Shown here: one piece after another, positions 5,907-13,338 of the stretch
Position numbering within the stretch: position 1 is the stretch's first letter
Layout: every line of letters starts with the position of its first letter
NCBI GenBank assembly: GCA_045533485.1
Contig: JAZSHX010000047.1
Coordinates: 1 to 15,531 of the forward strand
DNA length: 15,531 nucleotides
Reading direction: 5' to 3'
From: Scatosoma sp045533485
GTDB taxonomy: Bacteria; Bacillota; Clostridia; Christensenellales; Borkfalkiaceae
Translations under genes and position numbers: made by a program
The notes under the pieces: model-generated
Databases searched by the model: none
The model's input: only the letters and a program-made list of their open reading frames with translations
What the model was told of the DNA's origin: nothing

Positions 5907-6493
5907 GATTGCCTTTCCTGCAATTTTTTCAGTAAGCTTTGCAAAGCGCGGCCGCGGTGCGAAACGGAATTTTTCTCTTCCGCCGTTGCCACGCCGAACG
6001 ATTTTTGTAAATCGTCGCTTTCAAACAAAGGATCGTAGCCAAAACCGCCGTCGCCCGTTTCTTTATATAAAATTTTGCCGTGCGTTTCCCCGACCGCGGT
6101 TATTTTTTCGCCGTTTGGATACACAAGCGCCAACGCGCACGCAAAGTGCGCCTTTCTGTTTTCCACGCCTTGTAAAGCGGTCAAAAGCGTTTGCCGATTT
6201 GCCTTATCGTCGCCGTGAACGCCGCTGTATCTTGCGCTATATACCCCCGGCGCGCCGTCAAGCGCGTCCACACAAAGTCCGCTATCGTCCGCAAGCACGG
6301 GCATTTGCAATGCCTGCGCCGCCGCGGTAGCTTTGATAACAGCGTTTTCCATAAACGTTTTTCCCGTTTCTTCCACGTCTTCGTTAAAGCCCATTTGCTT
6401 TTGCGACACCACGTGAAATTGTGTAAATATCTCCGCTATTTCTTGAATTTTATGCGCGTTTCCCGATGCCACTACCAGCGTAGGTTTTTCCAT
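5903..6493 (-). CDS. rdgB: XTP/dITP diphosphatase (RdgB/HAM1 family)
   Basis: Hydrolyses non-canonical purine nucleoside triphosphates (ITP, dITP, XTP) to monophosphates, keeping deaminated bases out of DNA and RNA. At 196 residues it is the usual length. Signature motifs are ASGNAHKIQE (9-18), ETGKTFMENA (42-51), LADDSGL (67-73, catalytic Asp pair 69-70), PGVYSAR (82-88), GFGYDP (150-155) and the base-recognition SHR (178-180). It sits 32 nt after the P-type ATPase, and its own promoter is inside the end of that gene. The upstream AGG is modest and about 11 nt from the ATG. Confidence 0.96.
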   Translation of the reverse strand: MEKPTLVVASGNAHKIQEIAEIFTQFHVVSQKQMGFNEDVEETGKTFMENAVIKATAAAQALQMPVLADDSGLCVDALDGAPGVYSARYSGVHGDDKANRQTLLTALQGVENRKAHFACALALVYPNGEKITAVGETHGKILYKETGDGGFGYDPLFESDDLQKSFGVATAEEKNSVSHRGRALQSLLKKLQERQS

Positions 6494-6524
6494 AATTGCA
6501 CACCTGCCTTATTTCTTATTGCAT

Positions 6525-6553
6525 ATTATACCATATTTCCTTTGAAAAGGCAA
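6525..6553 (-). promoter_or_regulatory. Internal promoter for rdgB and the phosphodiesterase
   Basis: On the minus strand, TTGCCT (6548-6553), a 17-bp spacer and a perfect TATAAT (6525-6530) predict a start near 6518, about 25 nt before the rdgB ATG. It overlaps the last codons and stop of the P-type ATPase, and would give rdgB metal-independent expression. Confidence 0.65.
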
Positions 6554-8682
6554 GCTGTTTTTCTCACCCGAAATGAGTTTGCCACGGCAAGCAGCATAAC
6601 CCCAACGTCCGCAAATACTGCAAGCGAAAGCGGCAGTACGCCAACCAGCCCCAACACCATAAACGCGGCTTTCATAACGATAGAAAATACAATGTTTTGC
6701 TTGACGATTGACCGCGTTTTTCTTGCAATTTTCACCGCCTTGGGAAGCGCAGTCAAATCGTCGGCAATCAGCACCAAATCCGACGCTTCCACAGCCGCCG
6801 CACTGCCAAGCTTACCCATAGAAACCGCCACGTCCGCCGCAGACATTACGGGCGCGTCGTTGATACCGTCGCCTACGTATACAAGTGTTCCCAGCGCCTT
6901 TAATTGTTCCGCCTTTTCCAGCTTTTCATCGGGCAGCAAATTTGCATTCATCGCGGACATGCCTATCTCATTTACTATTTCCCTAGCGCGATTTTCATTG
7001 TCGCCCGTCAGCATTACGGTGTGCGTTATCCCCAACGTTTTCAAGCTGTCCAACGCAGGTTTTGTTTGCGGACGAAGCGTGTCGCCAAGCTCTATTGCGC
7101 CGATATACTGCCCTGCTTTTGCCACGCAAACGATGGTATAAGCACTTTGCACGGACGGCATCGTAATACCGTTTTCTTGCAAATACTCTTGACTGCCGAC
7201 AAGCACGGTTTCCCCGTTAACAACACACGATAAACCGCGACCTGCCGTTTCGCATACGTTCTCCGCTTTTAACGGCGTGGTTACGTTTGCAAAAGCACGC
7301 GCTATCGGGTGCGCGGAATTGCGCTCTACCGCCGCTGCGATTTGTAAAAGCGTTTGTTCGTCCGCTTGGGCGCACGGCAATACGTTTCTAACGGCAAAAT
7401 TGCCCTGCGTGAGCGTACCCGTTTTGTCGAACGCAAAAATATCCGCCGTTGCAAGCGTGTCTAAATAGGTTGCGCCCTTAACCAAAATACCCTGTTTCGC
7501 CGCCGTACCGACGCCCGAAAAATAGGTAAGCGGCACGGAAATCATGAGCGCGCAGGGGCAGGAAATAACAAGGAACGTCAACGCCGTTTTCAGCCAGCGC
7601 GTAAAATGCAGCCACTCAAACGCACGCATCATAATAAGCCCTTCGACAAGCGGTGCAAACAGCGCAATCGCAAGCGCGGAAAGGCATACGATCGGCGTGT
7701 AAATTTTTGCAAATTTCGTGATGAACTTTTCCGGTTTTGCTTTTCTTGACGCAGCGTTTTCCACCATATCCAAAATACGGCTCACGGCACTGTCGGCGTA
7801 TGCGCGCGTGGCTTGCATTTTTATCACTGCACCTGCGTTGATGCACCCCGACAACAGCGTTTGACCGATTTGCACCTGCTTATGCTCCGCTTCGCCCGTC
7901 AGTGATTTGGTATCCAGCGTAGCGTTTATCGAAAGCAAAATGCCGTCTACGGGAATTTTCTCCCCCGTTTTGATAAGTAACACGTCGCCAACCGCCACTT
8001 CTTCCGCTTTTATCCTGCTTTGTCCTTGCGCATCCTTTACCAAATCCGTACGCCTTGACGCTACGACCGTTGCCCACTCACTTTTCAAATCCATCAATTT
8101 CGCTACGGAGTTTCTTGACGATTGCACAGCAATCGATTGCAACACTTCACCGATTTGATACAGCAATATCACTGCAACGCCTTCGCTTATTTCGCCGATA
8201 CACAGTGCTCCGATGGAAGCTACCGTCATCAAGAAATTTTCATCAAATACTTTGCCCTTGGCTATATTTTTTACCGTTGCTTTTAACACGGGAAAGCCAA
8301 CGAAAACATAAGACAAACCATAAAAAACGTAAGGAAACAGCGCACCGTTTACGCATTTTTTCAAAATAAGCGCACACAAAAAGCACGCAAGCGAAAGTGC
8401 GATAAACGCCCACTCTTTCGTATGTGAAACGGCGTTCAACGCGTACCTGCCCCCAGCGTTTTCCGTTTTCGCGTTTTCGTCCACCACGCGGACTTCCTCA
8501 AAATGATTGACGAGATTTATCACCTTTTGCAAGGTTTGCTCCCCATCGCACTCTATCGTAAGCTTTTGATTTACAAAGGAAACGGACGCGCTGATAACAC
8601 CCTGTATTTTTGCAATTTGGTCTTCTAATTGCGCCGCGCAGTGCACGCAATCCAAGCCCTTTAACTGTATAACCTTTTGCAT
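6526..8682 (-). CDS. Heavy-metal translocating P1B-type ATPase (Cd/Zn/Pb type)
   Basis: A membrane pump of 718 residues that exports soft divalent metal ions using ATP. Motifs in order are an N-terminal heavy-metal-associated domain with CVHC (Cys12, Cys15), TGE in the actuator domain (about 262-264), the transmembrane CPC (375-377), DKTGTLT with the phosphorylated Asp419, the nucleotide-domain His-Pro (458-459), TGDN (559-562), GDGINDAP (604-611) and a last-helix Asp692 in ADVGVML, the residue typical of Zn/Cd/Pb pumps. About eight membrane segments are visible. ATG 8682 is chosen because AAGGAG lies 5 nt upstream; the alternative GTG 8688 abuts that site. The gene starts 2 nt after the ArsR-type regulator stop, an arrangement like cadC-cadA. 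Exact metal specificity is inferred. Confidence 0.94.
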   Translation of the reverse strand: MQKVIQLKGLDCVHCAAQLEDQIAKIQGVISASVSFVNQKLTIECDGEQTLQKVINLVNHFEEVRVVDENAKTENAGGRYALNAVSHTKEWAFIALSLACFLCALILKKCVNGALFPYVFYGLSYVFVGFPVLKATVKNIAKGKVFDENFLMTVASIGALCIGEISEGVAVILLYQIGEVLQSIAVQSSRNSVAKLMDLKSEWATVVASRRTDLVKDAQGQSRIKAEEVAVGDVLLIKTGEKIPVDGILLSINATLDTKSLTGEAEHKQVQIGQTLLSGCINAGAVIKMQATRAYADSAVSRILDMVENAASRKAKPEKFITKFAKIYTPIVCLSALAIALFAPLVEGLIMMRAFEWLHFTRWLKTALTFLVISCPCALMISVPLTYFSGVGTAAKQGILVKGATYLDTLATADIFAFDKTGTLTQGNFAVRNVLPCAQADEQTLLQIAAAVERNSAHPIARAFANVTTPLKAENVCETAGRGLSCVVNGETVLVGSQEYLQENGITMPSVQSAYTIVCVAKAGQYIGAIELGDTLRPQTKPALDSLKTLGITHTVMLTGDNENRAREIVNEIGMSAMNANLLPDEKLEKAEQLKALGTLVYVGDGINDAPVMSAADVAVSMGKLGSAAAVEASDLVLIADDLTALPKAVKIARKTRSIVKQNIVFSIVMKAAFMVLGLVGVLPLSLAVFADVGVMLLAVANSFRVRKTACLFKGNMV

Positions 8683-8684
8683 AA

Positions 8685-9065
8685 TCACTCCTTATCCGCA
8701 TCGCAAAGCAAGTGCGCCTTGCCAAGCTCTACAATTTCACGAATATGCGCGTCGGCAAGAGAATATTCCACGTTTTGCCCCAAACGACGCGCGCGTACGA
8801 TATTGTTATCGCGCAAAATGCGCAGCTGGTGGCTGATATTGCTTTGCGTTGCATCGCACACTTCGGTTAAATGATACACGCACATTTCCCCTTTCATCAG
8901 CGCCATCACAATGTTTAGACGGTTAGGATCGGATAACACGTGAAAAATACGACTGATTTTTTCCACGTCGCTTTTCAAAAGTATATCTTCTTTCACCCTT
9001 TGCACCGTGAGCGCATGCTCCTTTTCGTGCTCACAAACTTTTCTCTTGGCTTTTGCTTCTTGCAT
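8685..9065 (-). CDS. ArsR/SmtB-family metal-sensing repressor (CadC-like)
   Basis: A 126-residue winged-helix repressor that releases its operator on binding metal. The recognition helix region is DATQSNISHQLRILRDNNIV. Candidate metal ligands are Cys11 with His13/His17 in the N-terminal arm, Cys62 in EMCVYHL (the CadC site is CVC, so one Cys is Tyr here), Cys70, and Asp105, His107 and His118 in the alpha-5 site DAHI...H. The alpha-5 set fits Zn, Cd or Pb sensing. ATG 9065 is preferred because GGAG lies 9 nt upstream and the in-frame TTG at 9080 falls in that site. It is cotranscribed with the P-type ATPase from an operator-bearing promoter, so it should be autoregulated. Confidence 0.93.
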   Translation of the reverse strand: MQEAKAKRKVCEHEKEHALTVQRVKEDILLKSDVEKISRIFHVLSDPNRLNIVMALMKGEMCVYHLTEVCDATQSNISHQLRILRDNNIVRARRLGQNVEYSLADAHIREIVELGKAHLLCDADKE

Positions 9066-9104
9066 TGAATTCTTCTCCAAACTATTTTCGCTTCATTTAT
9101 TTAA

Positions 9105-9136
9105 TATATGAATATATGAACATATCTTCATATATT
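9105..9136 (-). promoter_or_regulatory. ArsR/CadC-type operator
   Basis: The inverted repeat TATATGAA (9113-9120) and TTCATATA (9127-9134), with a 6-nt spacer, extends by two further A-T pairs to 9111-9136. An extra direct copy of TATATGAA lies at 9105-9112. The TGAAC...TTCA core is the standard ArsR/SmtB operator form. It covers the predicted transcription start, so binding should block initiation. Confidence 0.85.
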
Positions 9137-9137
9137 G

Positions 9138-9167
9138 ATTATATCATAACCGTGAGAAGTGTGTCAA
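9138..9167 (-). promoter_or_regulatory. Promoter of the metal-resistance operon
   Basis: On the minus strand, a perfect TTGACA (9162-9167), an 18-bp spacer and a perfect TATAAT (9138-9143) predict a start near 9131, inside the operator. A full consensus promoter under repressor control gives high output once metal is sensed. Confidence 0.9.
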
Positions 9168-9214
9168 AGGATTATGCACATTTTTTTGTAAAAAACAAAA
9201 AATTGTTTTTAGCA

Positions 9215-9258
9215 AGCCCAAATAACACTTTGCGATAGCCCAAATAACGTTTTGCGAT
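9215..9258. repeat. Tandem 22-bp direct repeat
   Basis: Two adjacent 22-nt units (9215-9236 and 9237-9258), both AGCCCAAATAAC..TTTGCGAT, differ at two adjacent positions only. A shorter relic with CAAGCAAC and GCGAT follows to 9276. It lies in the otherwise featureless gap between the metal promoter and the terminator of the small kinase gene. Confidence 0.8.
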
Positions 9259-9308
9259 AAACACAAGCAACGCGATAGATAAAAACATACGGCATATTGC
9301 AGCATTAT

Positions 9309-9340
9309 AAAAATAGAAGAGCCGCAAACGGCTCTTCTAT
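9309..9340 (-). terminator. Rho-independent terminator of the P-loop kinase gene
   Basis: A perfect 12-bp stem ATAGAAGAGCCG (9313-9324) against CGGCTCTTCTAT (9329-9340) with a 4-nt loop is followed on the minus strand by TTTTTATAAT. The T run is only on that strand, so it serves the minus-strand gene ending at 9403. Confidence 0.87.
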
Positions 9341-9402
9341 CAAAAGCATCTAATTAAAATATATCGTCCCACAAAAAACGCCCGATAAATTGGAATTTGT
9401 CG

Positions 9403-9918
9403 TTATAAATCAATGTTGATTTCGTATTTATCTTCGATAAGTATATAGTTCACATTATACTTTTGAGCAAGGGATAACACTTCTGCATTATCAGCCAATA
9501 CACTCTCCATTGTACACCATTCATCATCCAAACGATTCTCAATAGTATTTGCATACTTCTTTATGTCAGCAAAATGATTTTGGATATATCCATCGCTCAT
9601 TACAAGACAGTAGTATTTGATGTTTTCAAGATATTCGAAGCAAAAGTCCTTCTTCCAATCGAATGGAATATAGCAACCTTCGACAATTAAGTTCTGCTTG
9701 TTCTCAATAGCGGTTTTTATCATTTCGCGAACTATCGGCCACAAGTATGCTGTCAAATTACTATCATCGCTTATCGGCGTAAGTTCTGTGTTTCCGCTAC
9801 GGATTAACCCCATCTTCAAATGGTCAATAGACAAATACGGATATTTATATTTTTCAAGTAACTTCTGAGCAAGTGCTGTTTTGCCTGTATGGGATGCACC
9901 TGTAATTAGAATAATCAT
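9403..9918 (-). CDS. Small P-loop nucleotide kinase-like protein
   Basis: A 171-residue single-domain P-loop protein. The Walker A GASHTGKT is at 7-14, and YLSIDHLKMGLIRSG (28-42) and LIVEGCYIP (77-85) resemble the substrate and Walker B-like regions of adenylate-kinase/2-phosphoglycerate-kinase-like enzymes. A possible lid contains DDEWCTME. It has no fused domains or membrane segments. The start has AGGTGAG a few nt upstream. It stands alone with its own terminator. Codons are visibly AT-richer than in neighbouring genes, and the flanking spacers are AT-rich too, which suggests later acquisition. The substrate is not recognisable; a zeta-toxin-like or resistance kinase role cannot be excluded, but no antitoxin partner is adjacent. 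Confidence 0.85.
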   Translation of the reverse strand: MIILITGASHTGKTALAQKLLEKYKYPYLSIDHLKMGLIRSGNTELTPISDDSNLTAYLWPIVREMIKTAIENKQNLIVEGCYIPFDWKKDFCFEYLENIKYYCLVMSDGYIQNHFADIKKYANTIENRLDDEWCTMESVLADNAEVLSLAQKYNVNYILIEDKYEINIDL

Positions 9919-9981
9919 TATCTCACCTACAAATTATTATTTATCGATTAGATTACTATATAGAACAACTTAGTTTCTATC

Positions 9982-10800
9982 TTAAATATCAAAGCGGGAA
10001 ACAAAGATTTTTTCATTTGAACGCATAACTGCCCCCGTCAAATGCAAGCAAAGCTGCTTTGCGACCAACGCTTGACGCGTTAAATTTCGGCGTTTGTTTT
10101 CTGCTTCATTTCCATATTTCATATCGCCCAAAACGGGATGGCCAAGATGCGCCATGTGCGCGCGGATTTGGTGCGTTTTGCCCGTGTGGAGCGTGATTTC
10201 CACTTTGCTCACTCCGTCCTTTTCTTCCAACACGCAATACTCGGTGACAATCTCTTCCGCGCCTTTCACCTTTTCGTCAAACACAGCAACAAGCGATTTT
10301 TCTTCGTTCTTTTTTAAGTACGCCTTGCAGACCGCTTGCTTTTCCTTGAATGCGCCCACGCACTGAGCGTGATATACTTTTTCTACGCGTTTTTCCTTAA
10401 ACGCCGCAAGCAAAACGCGCTCTGTTTCGTCGCCAAACGCAAACACCATAAGTCCGCAAGTATTTCTATCCAAACGGTGAATAAAACGGCAATTTTCGCC
10501 GTATTTACGCACAAGCGCGGCATACACCGCTTCACTGTTTACGCCACTTTCCTTGTCGATAACAAGCACGCTTTCGTCCTGATAAACAACGTGAAACGCC
10601 GCCTTTTCTTCCTGCTTTTTCGTCAAAAAATATTGTACGACGTCGCCTGCCTGCAAGCACACGTTTTCGCCCGTTTTCTTGCCGTTAATTTTAATTTCTC
10701 TGGCTTTCAAGAGCACGCGAAAACAAAAGGACGCCTGCGCGTAATGCGCGTCGGTGAAATCCTTTAACGTTTGCGGTTTGTCAACGGTGAGCTGCAACAT
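9982..10800 (-). CDS. RluA-family pseudouridine synthase
   Basis: A 272-residue RNA pseudouridine synthase of the RluA/RluC/RluD family, which isomerises specific uridines in rRNA or tRNA. The N-terminal 60 residues resemble the S4-type RNA-binding domain. Motif II is FIHRLDRNTCGL (107-117) with catalytic Asp111, and motif III is LHTGKTHQIRAHMAHLGHP (204-222). The start has AAGGAAG upstream. It follows the surface-protein gene by 76 nt, a gap that contains a strong GC hairpin but no T run, so read-through expression is plausible. The target position cannot be told from sequence. Confidence 0.93.
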   Translation of the reverse strand: MLQLTVDKPQTLKDFTDAHYAQASFCFRVLLKAREIKINGKKTGENVCLQAGDVVQYFLTKKQEEKAAFHVVYQDESVLVIDKESGVNSEAVYAALVRKYGENCRFIHRLDRNTCGLMVFAFGDETERVLLAAFKEKRVEKVYHAQCVGAFKEKQAVCKAYLKKNEEKSLVAVFDEKVKGAEEIVTEYCVLEEKDGVSKVEITLHTGKTHQIRAHMAHLGHPVLGDMKYGNEAENKRRNLTRQALVAKQLCLHLTGAVMRSNEKIFVSRFDI

Positions 10801-10833
10801 AGTTCTTCCTTATTTATATACGCGTATATGCTT

Positions 10834-10859
10834 TCGCCGCCCGAAAAATCGGGCGGCGA
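10834..10859. other. Strong GC-rich intergenic hairpin
   Basis: A perfect 11-bp stem TCGCCGCCCGA (10834-10844) against its complement (10849-10859), with an AAAA loop on the plus strand, lies 17 nt after the stop of the surface-protein gene. On the gene strand it is followed by AAAGCATATA, not T, so it is not a canonical terminator. It could protect the 3' end of the upstream message or weaken expression of the next gene. Confidence 0.8.
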
Positions 10860-10876
10860 CTTTGTTTTAGTGTTTA

Positions 10877-13213
10877 TTATTCTTCGTCTTTTTTCGCTTT
10901 CTTTACCTTTTTAGACACTTGTTCGTCGATGTCTTCCAACGTTTCGCCGGAAGGTTTCACAAGCAAGAGTACAATCAAAGCGATCAAGCAAACGCCTGCG
11001 AAGGAGAACAAGATAAGCGATACAAGGTTATTCTTCAACCAGTCGTTAGAACCTTCGATGACGTCCGCCTTGGAGTCAACGACAATCACTTTGTACGCAG
11101 CCGCGCGGTGCAAGGTTGCCAAATCTTGATCAGCAAAATCTGCCATAATCAAATATTCGCCTTCTTCGACCGTTTCAAAGGTTTGTGCGGACGCATCCCA
11201 TTTATACTTGTTGTAAGCGTTCCAAGCATTTTCATCGTTTTCTTCGGTGATACGGGAGTTGTATTCTTCCACTTTCGTGAAGCACGACATAATTGCCGCG
11301 ATATCTTCTGCCGTCGTCGCATCAATCACTTCACCAAGCTTGGTTGCGTATGCTTTGAGATAAAGCGCGAAATAGTCGCCGTTTTCCACTTTGGACAAAT
11401 CCACTGCCTTTTGCAAATCTTCATACGAAACAGCCCACAAATCGCTACGGCTCAAAATTTTACCGCTTGCTTTGCCAGCATCGGACATCGCATACTTGGT
11501 CAAATCCACTTTGTAAAGGTTGTACGTTTTGTTTACGTCTTTCGCGCCTTGCACGGTAAAGCTAGACAAGGTATACGTTTGATCCAAAGTTTTCGTTTCG
11601 CGTCTGCCCGTTGCGGACGTGGGATCTTTCACGGACAAGGGTTGATTTGCAACCGTGAACGTGAACGTAGGCAAATCTTCAAGTTCCCAAACGTTGGACG
11701 TCGTGATATCTACAAGTTCGCCGTCTTCGTTATATGCTTGCATTGCGTTGCCTGCTTTATCCACCGCAAACACGCGTACTTGGTGCAAACCTTCTTCTTC
11801 AATTTCAAATTGCACGCTGTTGTAGGAAAGCCCCGTCATACTGTCCGTAGTGCCGTTTTCCGTTTTATACACAACCGTGAATTTCAAGTTTCTATAACCG
11901 TTGTCGTCTTGGAACAACCAAGCCATCGAAGGGAATTGCATCATTTGACCGATGGATTTTTCATCCGCAACGTCTTGCAACTGCGCATTGTAGCCGGCTA
12001 CGCCGCTTTCCCAACCTGCCTTATATTCTGCACCCGTGGACGATTCGTTTACTTTGATATATTCAAGATTACCTTTTTCAACGGTGTCGTTTGCATACCA
12101 AGCCAAATCGTAATCGGCATATTTAGAACCGTCGCCTGTTTGCAATTTAATGGAAACGTATTCGTTGTTTTCTTTTGCAAATACGGTCGTCGTCTTTGCG
12201 CCTTCCGTGCCTTTTGCAACGTACGCGTTACCTTTTACGTACGCCGTCGTTTCAAGGAAATAAATTGCCGTGGACAAATCTTCAAACTTTTCATATTCTT
12301 CGCTGTCCGTCGCAATATTAGGATTGTATTGATAATATTCCAAATCCTTGGTCAAGTTCTTGGTCTTTAACACGTCGATTACCGTGTAATCCAACGAGAA
12401 CGCCGCGCCGAGCAAGAAACTGTTGATATCTTCGTTTACAACCAAAACGGGAGCCGCGTTATCTACGATTTTTGCTTCCGACAACTTGTCGAATTGTTGA
12501 CCGTTGATATCGTAGAGATATACAAGCGCTTCCGCCGTGTCAGCCGCAGCGCTGGGCATGTCCGCGCTAAATGCGAAGGGATATTGCTTACCCACCGTGT
12601 ATTCGGCAAAGTTTGCGCCGATGTTGTTAAACACACCGATTGCCGCGCCGTTCAATTTCACTGTAAATTGACCGTCTTCCGTGCCTGCGTCAAAGGAAAT
12701 GGTAAGCTTTTCGCCAGCCGTATAATCTATGGGAGTAGCCGTGCCACCGTTTACGGAAACGGAAAGCTGCGTATCGCTTGCTTTTGCAAATTTAACGGCG
12801 TTTTCCGATCTGCTGTCTTTCACCGCCCAAGCGGATTGTGCTTGCATCGTGAACGAAACGGAGTCGAAGTTCAGCGCGTCGAACGCAAACGTCGTAGAGA
12901 AATATTTTTCCTGTACCGTTTTTGCGTTTTCTTCGCCTTCTTCCGCAAACCATTTAAGTGCAAGCGAGTTTTTCATTTGCACTTTGCCGTCTTCTTTCAA
13001 TGCAAACGACGTTACGTTGTTCGTATTATCGCCAGTACCGATAGATTTTGCGGCAATCGTCGCGTTCGTACCAACGAACACGTCGCCAAGCGAATACGTC
13101 GCCGCTTCGTCTGCCAATACTGCGTTTTTAGCCAAAAGCGCGCCACCAAGCCCTGCGGAAACGAGAGCGGAAGCGAGCGTTAAAGAAATTGCTTTGATTT
13201 TTTTACCTTTCAT
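10877..13213 (-). CDS. Type I membrane surface protein of unknown function
   Basis: A 778-residue secreted, membrane-anchored protein. Residues 1 to about 34 form a signal peptide (MKGKKIK, hydrophobic stretch, likely cut after AVLA). A large extracellular part of about 690 residues is rich in Asp, Glu, Thr, Ala and aromatic residues and poor in Cys, with beta-rich stretches such as HQVRVFAVDKAGNAM (Ig-like flavour). One membrane helix spans about 729-752, followed by a 26-residue charged tail ending in KKVKKAKKDEE. There is no LPXTG motif and no recognised enzymatic domain. ATG 13213 is chosen because it has GAGG 9 nt upstream and begins the signal peptide; the open frame continues upstream through the promoter. 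A strong promoter precedes it, suggesting abundant expression. A role in the cell envelope, such as adhesion or polysaccharide contact, is only a guess. Confidence 0.85.
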   Translation of the reverse strand: MKGKKIKAISLTLASALVSAGLGGALLAKNAVLADEAATYSLGDVFVGTNATIAAKSIGTGDNTNNVTSFALKEDGKVQMKNSLALKWFAEEGEENAKTVQEKYFSTTFAFDALNFDSVSFTMQAQSAWAVKDSRSENAVKFAKASDTQLSVSVNGGTATPIDYTAGEKLTISFDAGTEDGQFTVKLNGAAIGVFNNIGANFAEYTVGKQYPFAFSADMPSAAADTAEALVYLYDINGQQFDKLSEAKIVDNAAPVLVVNEDINSFLLGAAFSLDYTVIDVLKTKNLTKDLEYYQYNPNIATDSEEYEKFEDLSTAIYFLETTAYVKGNAYVAKGTEGAKTTTVFAKENNEYVSIKLQTGDGSKYADYDLAWYANDTVEKGNLEYIKVNESSTGAEYKAGWESGVAGYNAQLQDVADEKSIGQMMQFPSMAWLFQDDNGYRNLKFTVVYKTENGTTDSMTGLSYNSVQFEIEEEGLHQVRVFAVDKAGNAMQAYNEDGELVDITTSNVWELEDLPTFTFTVANQPLSVKDPTSATGRRETKTLDQTYTLSSFTVQGAKDVNKTYNLYKVDLTKYAMSDAGKASGKILSRSDLWAVSYEDLQKAVDLSKVENGDYFALYLKAYATKLGEVIDATTAEDIAAIMSCFTKVEEYNSRITEENDENAWNAYNKYKWDASAQTFETVEEGEYLIMADFADQDLATLHRAAAYKVIVVDSKADVIEGSNDWLKNNLVSLILFSFAGVCLIALIVLLLVKPSGETLEDIDEQVSKKVKKAKKDEE

Positions 13214-13253
13214 GAAAAACTGCCTCACATTTTGTAGACTTTCATACCTTACT

Positions 13254-13282
13254 ATTTTACACCTTCTCACACAATTTGTCAA
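13254..13282 (-). promoter_or_regulatory. Promoter of the surface-protein gene
   Basis: On the minus strand, a perfect TTGACA (13277-13282), a 17-bp spacer and TAAAAT (13254-13259) predict a start near 13247, leaving a 34-nt leader. The rest of the 125-nt gap to the pseudouridine synthase gene is AT-rich, and no terminator for that gene is evident. Confidence 0.85.
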
Positions 13283-13338
13283 TTGCATTTCAAGGTATTT
13301 TGCCGATTTTTAACAAATAATTGTAAATTACACCGTTT

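Noticed and set aside
9215..9258. Possible CRISPR array
   Set aside because: Only two adjacent units with no spacers and no cas genes.
9340..9981. Insertion footprint (target-site duplication) around the P-loop kinase
   Set aside because: Only short AT-rich matches such as CTAAT are shared by the two flanks, which is not more than chance in AT-rich DNA.
13214..13288. N-terminal extension of the surface protein to 13288
   Set aside because: It covers the -10 and part of the -35 of a consensus promoter and precedes a clear signal peptide with its own ribosome binding site.
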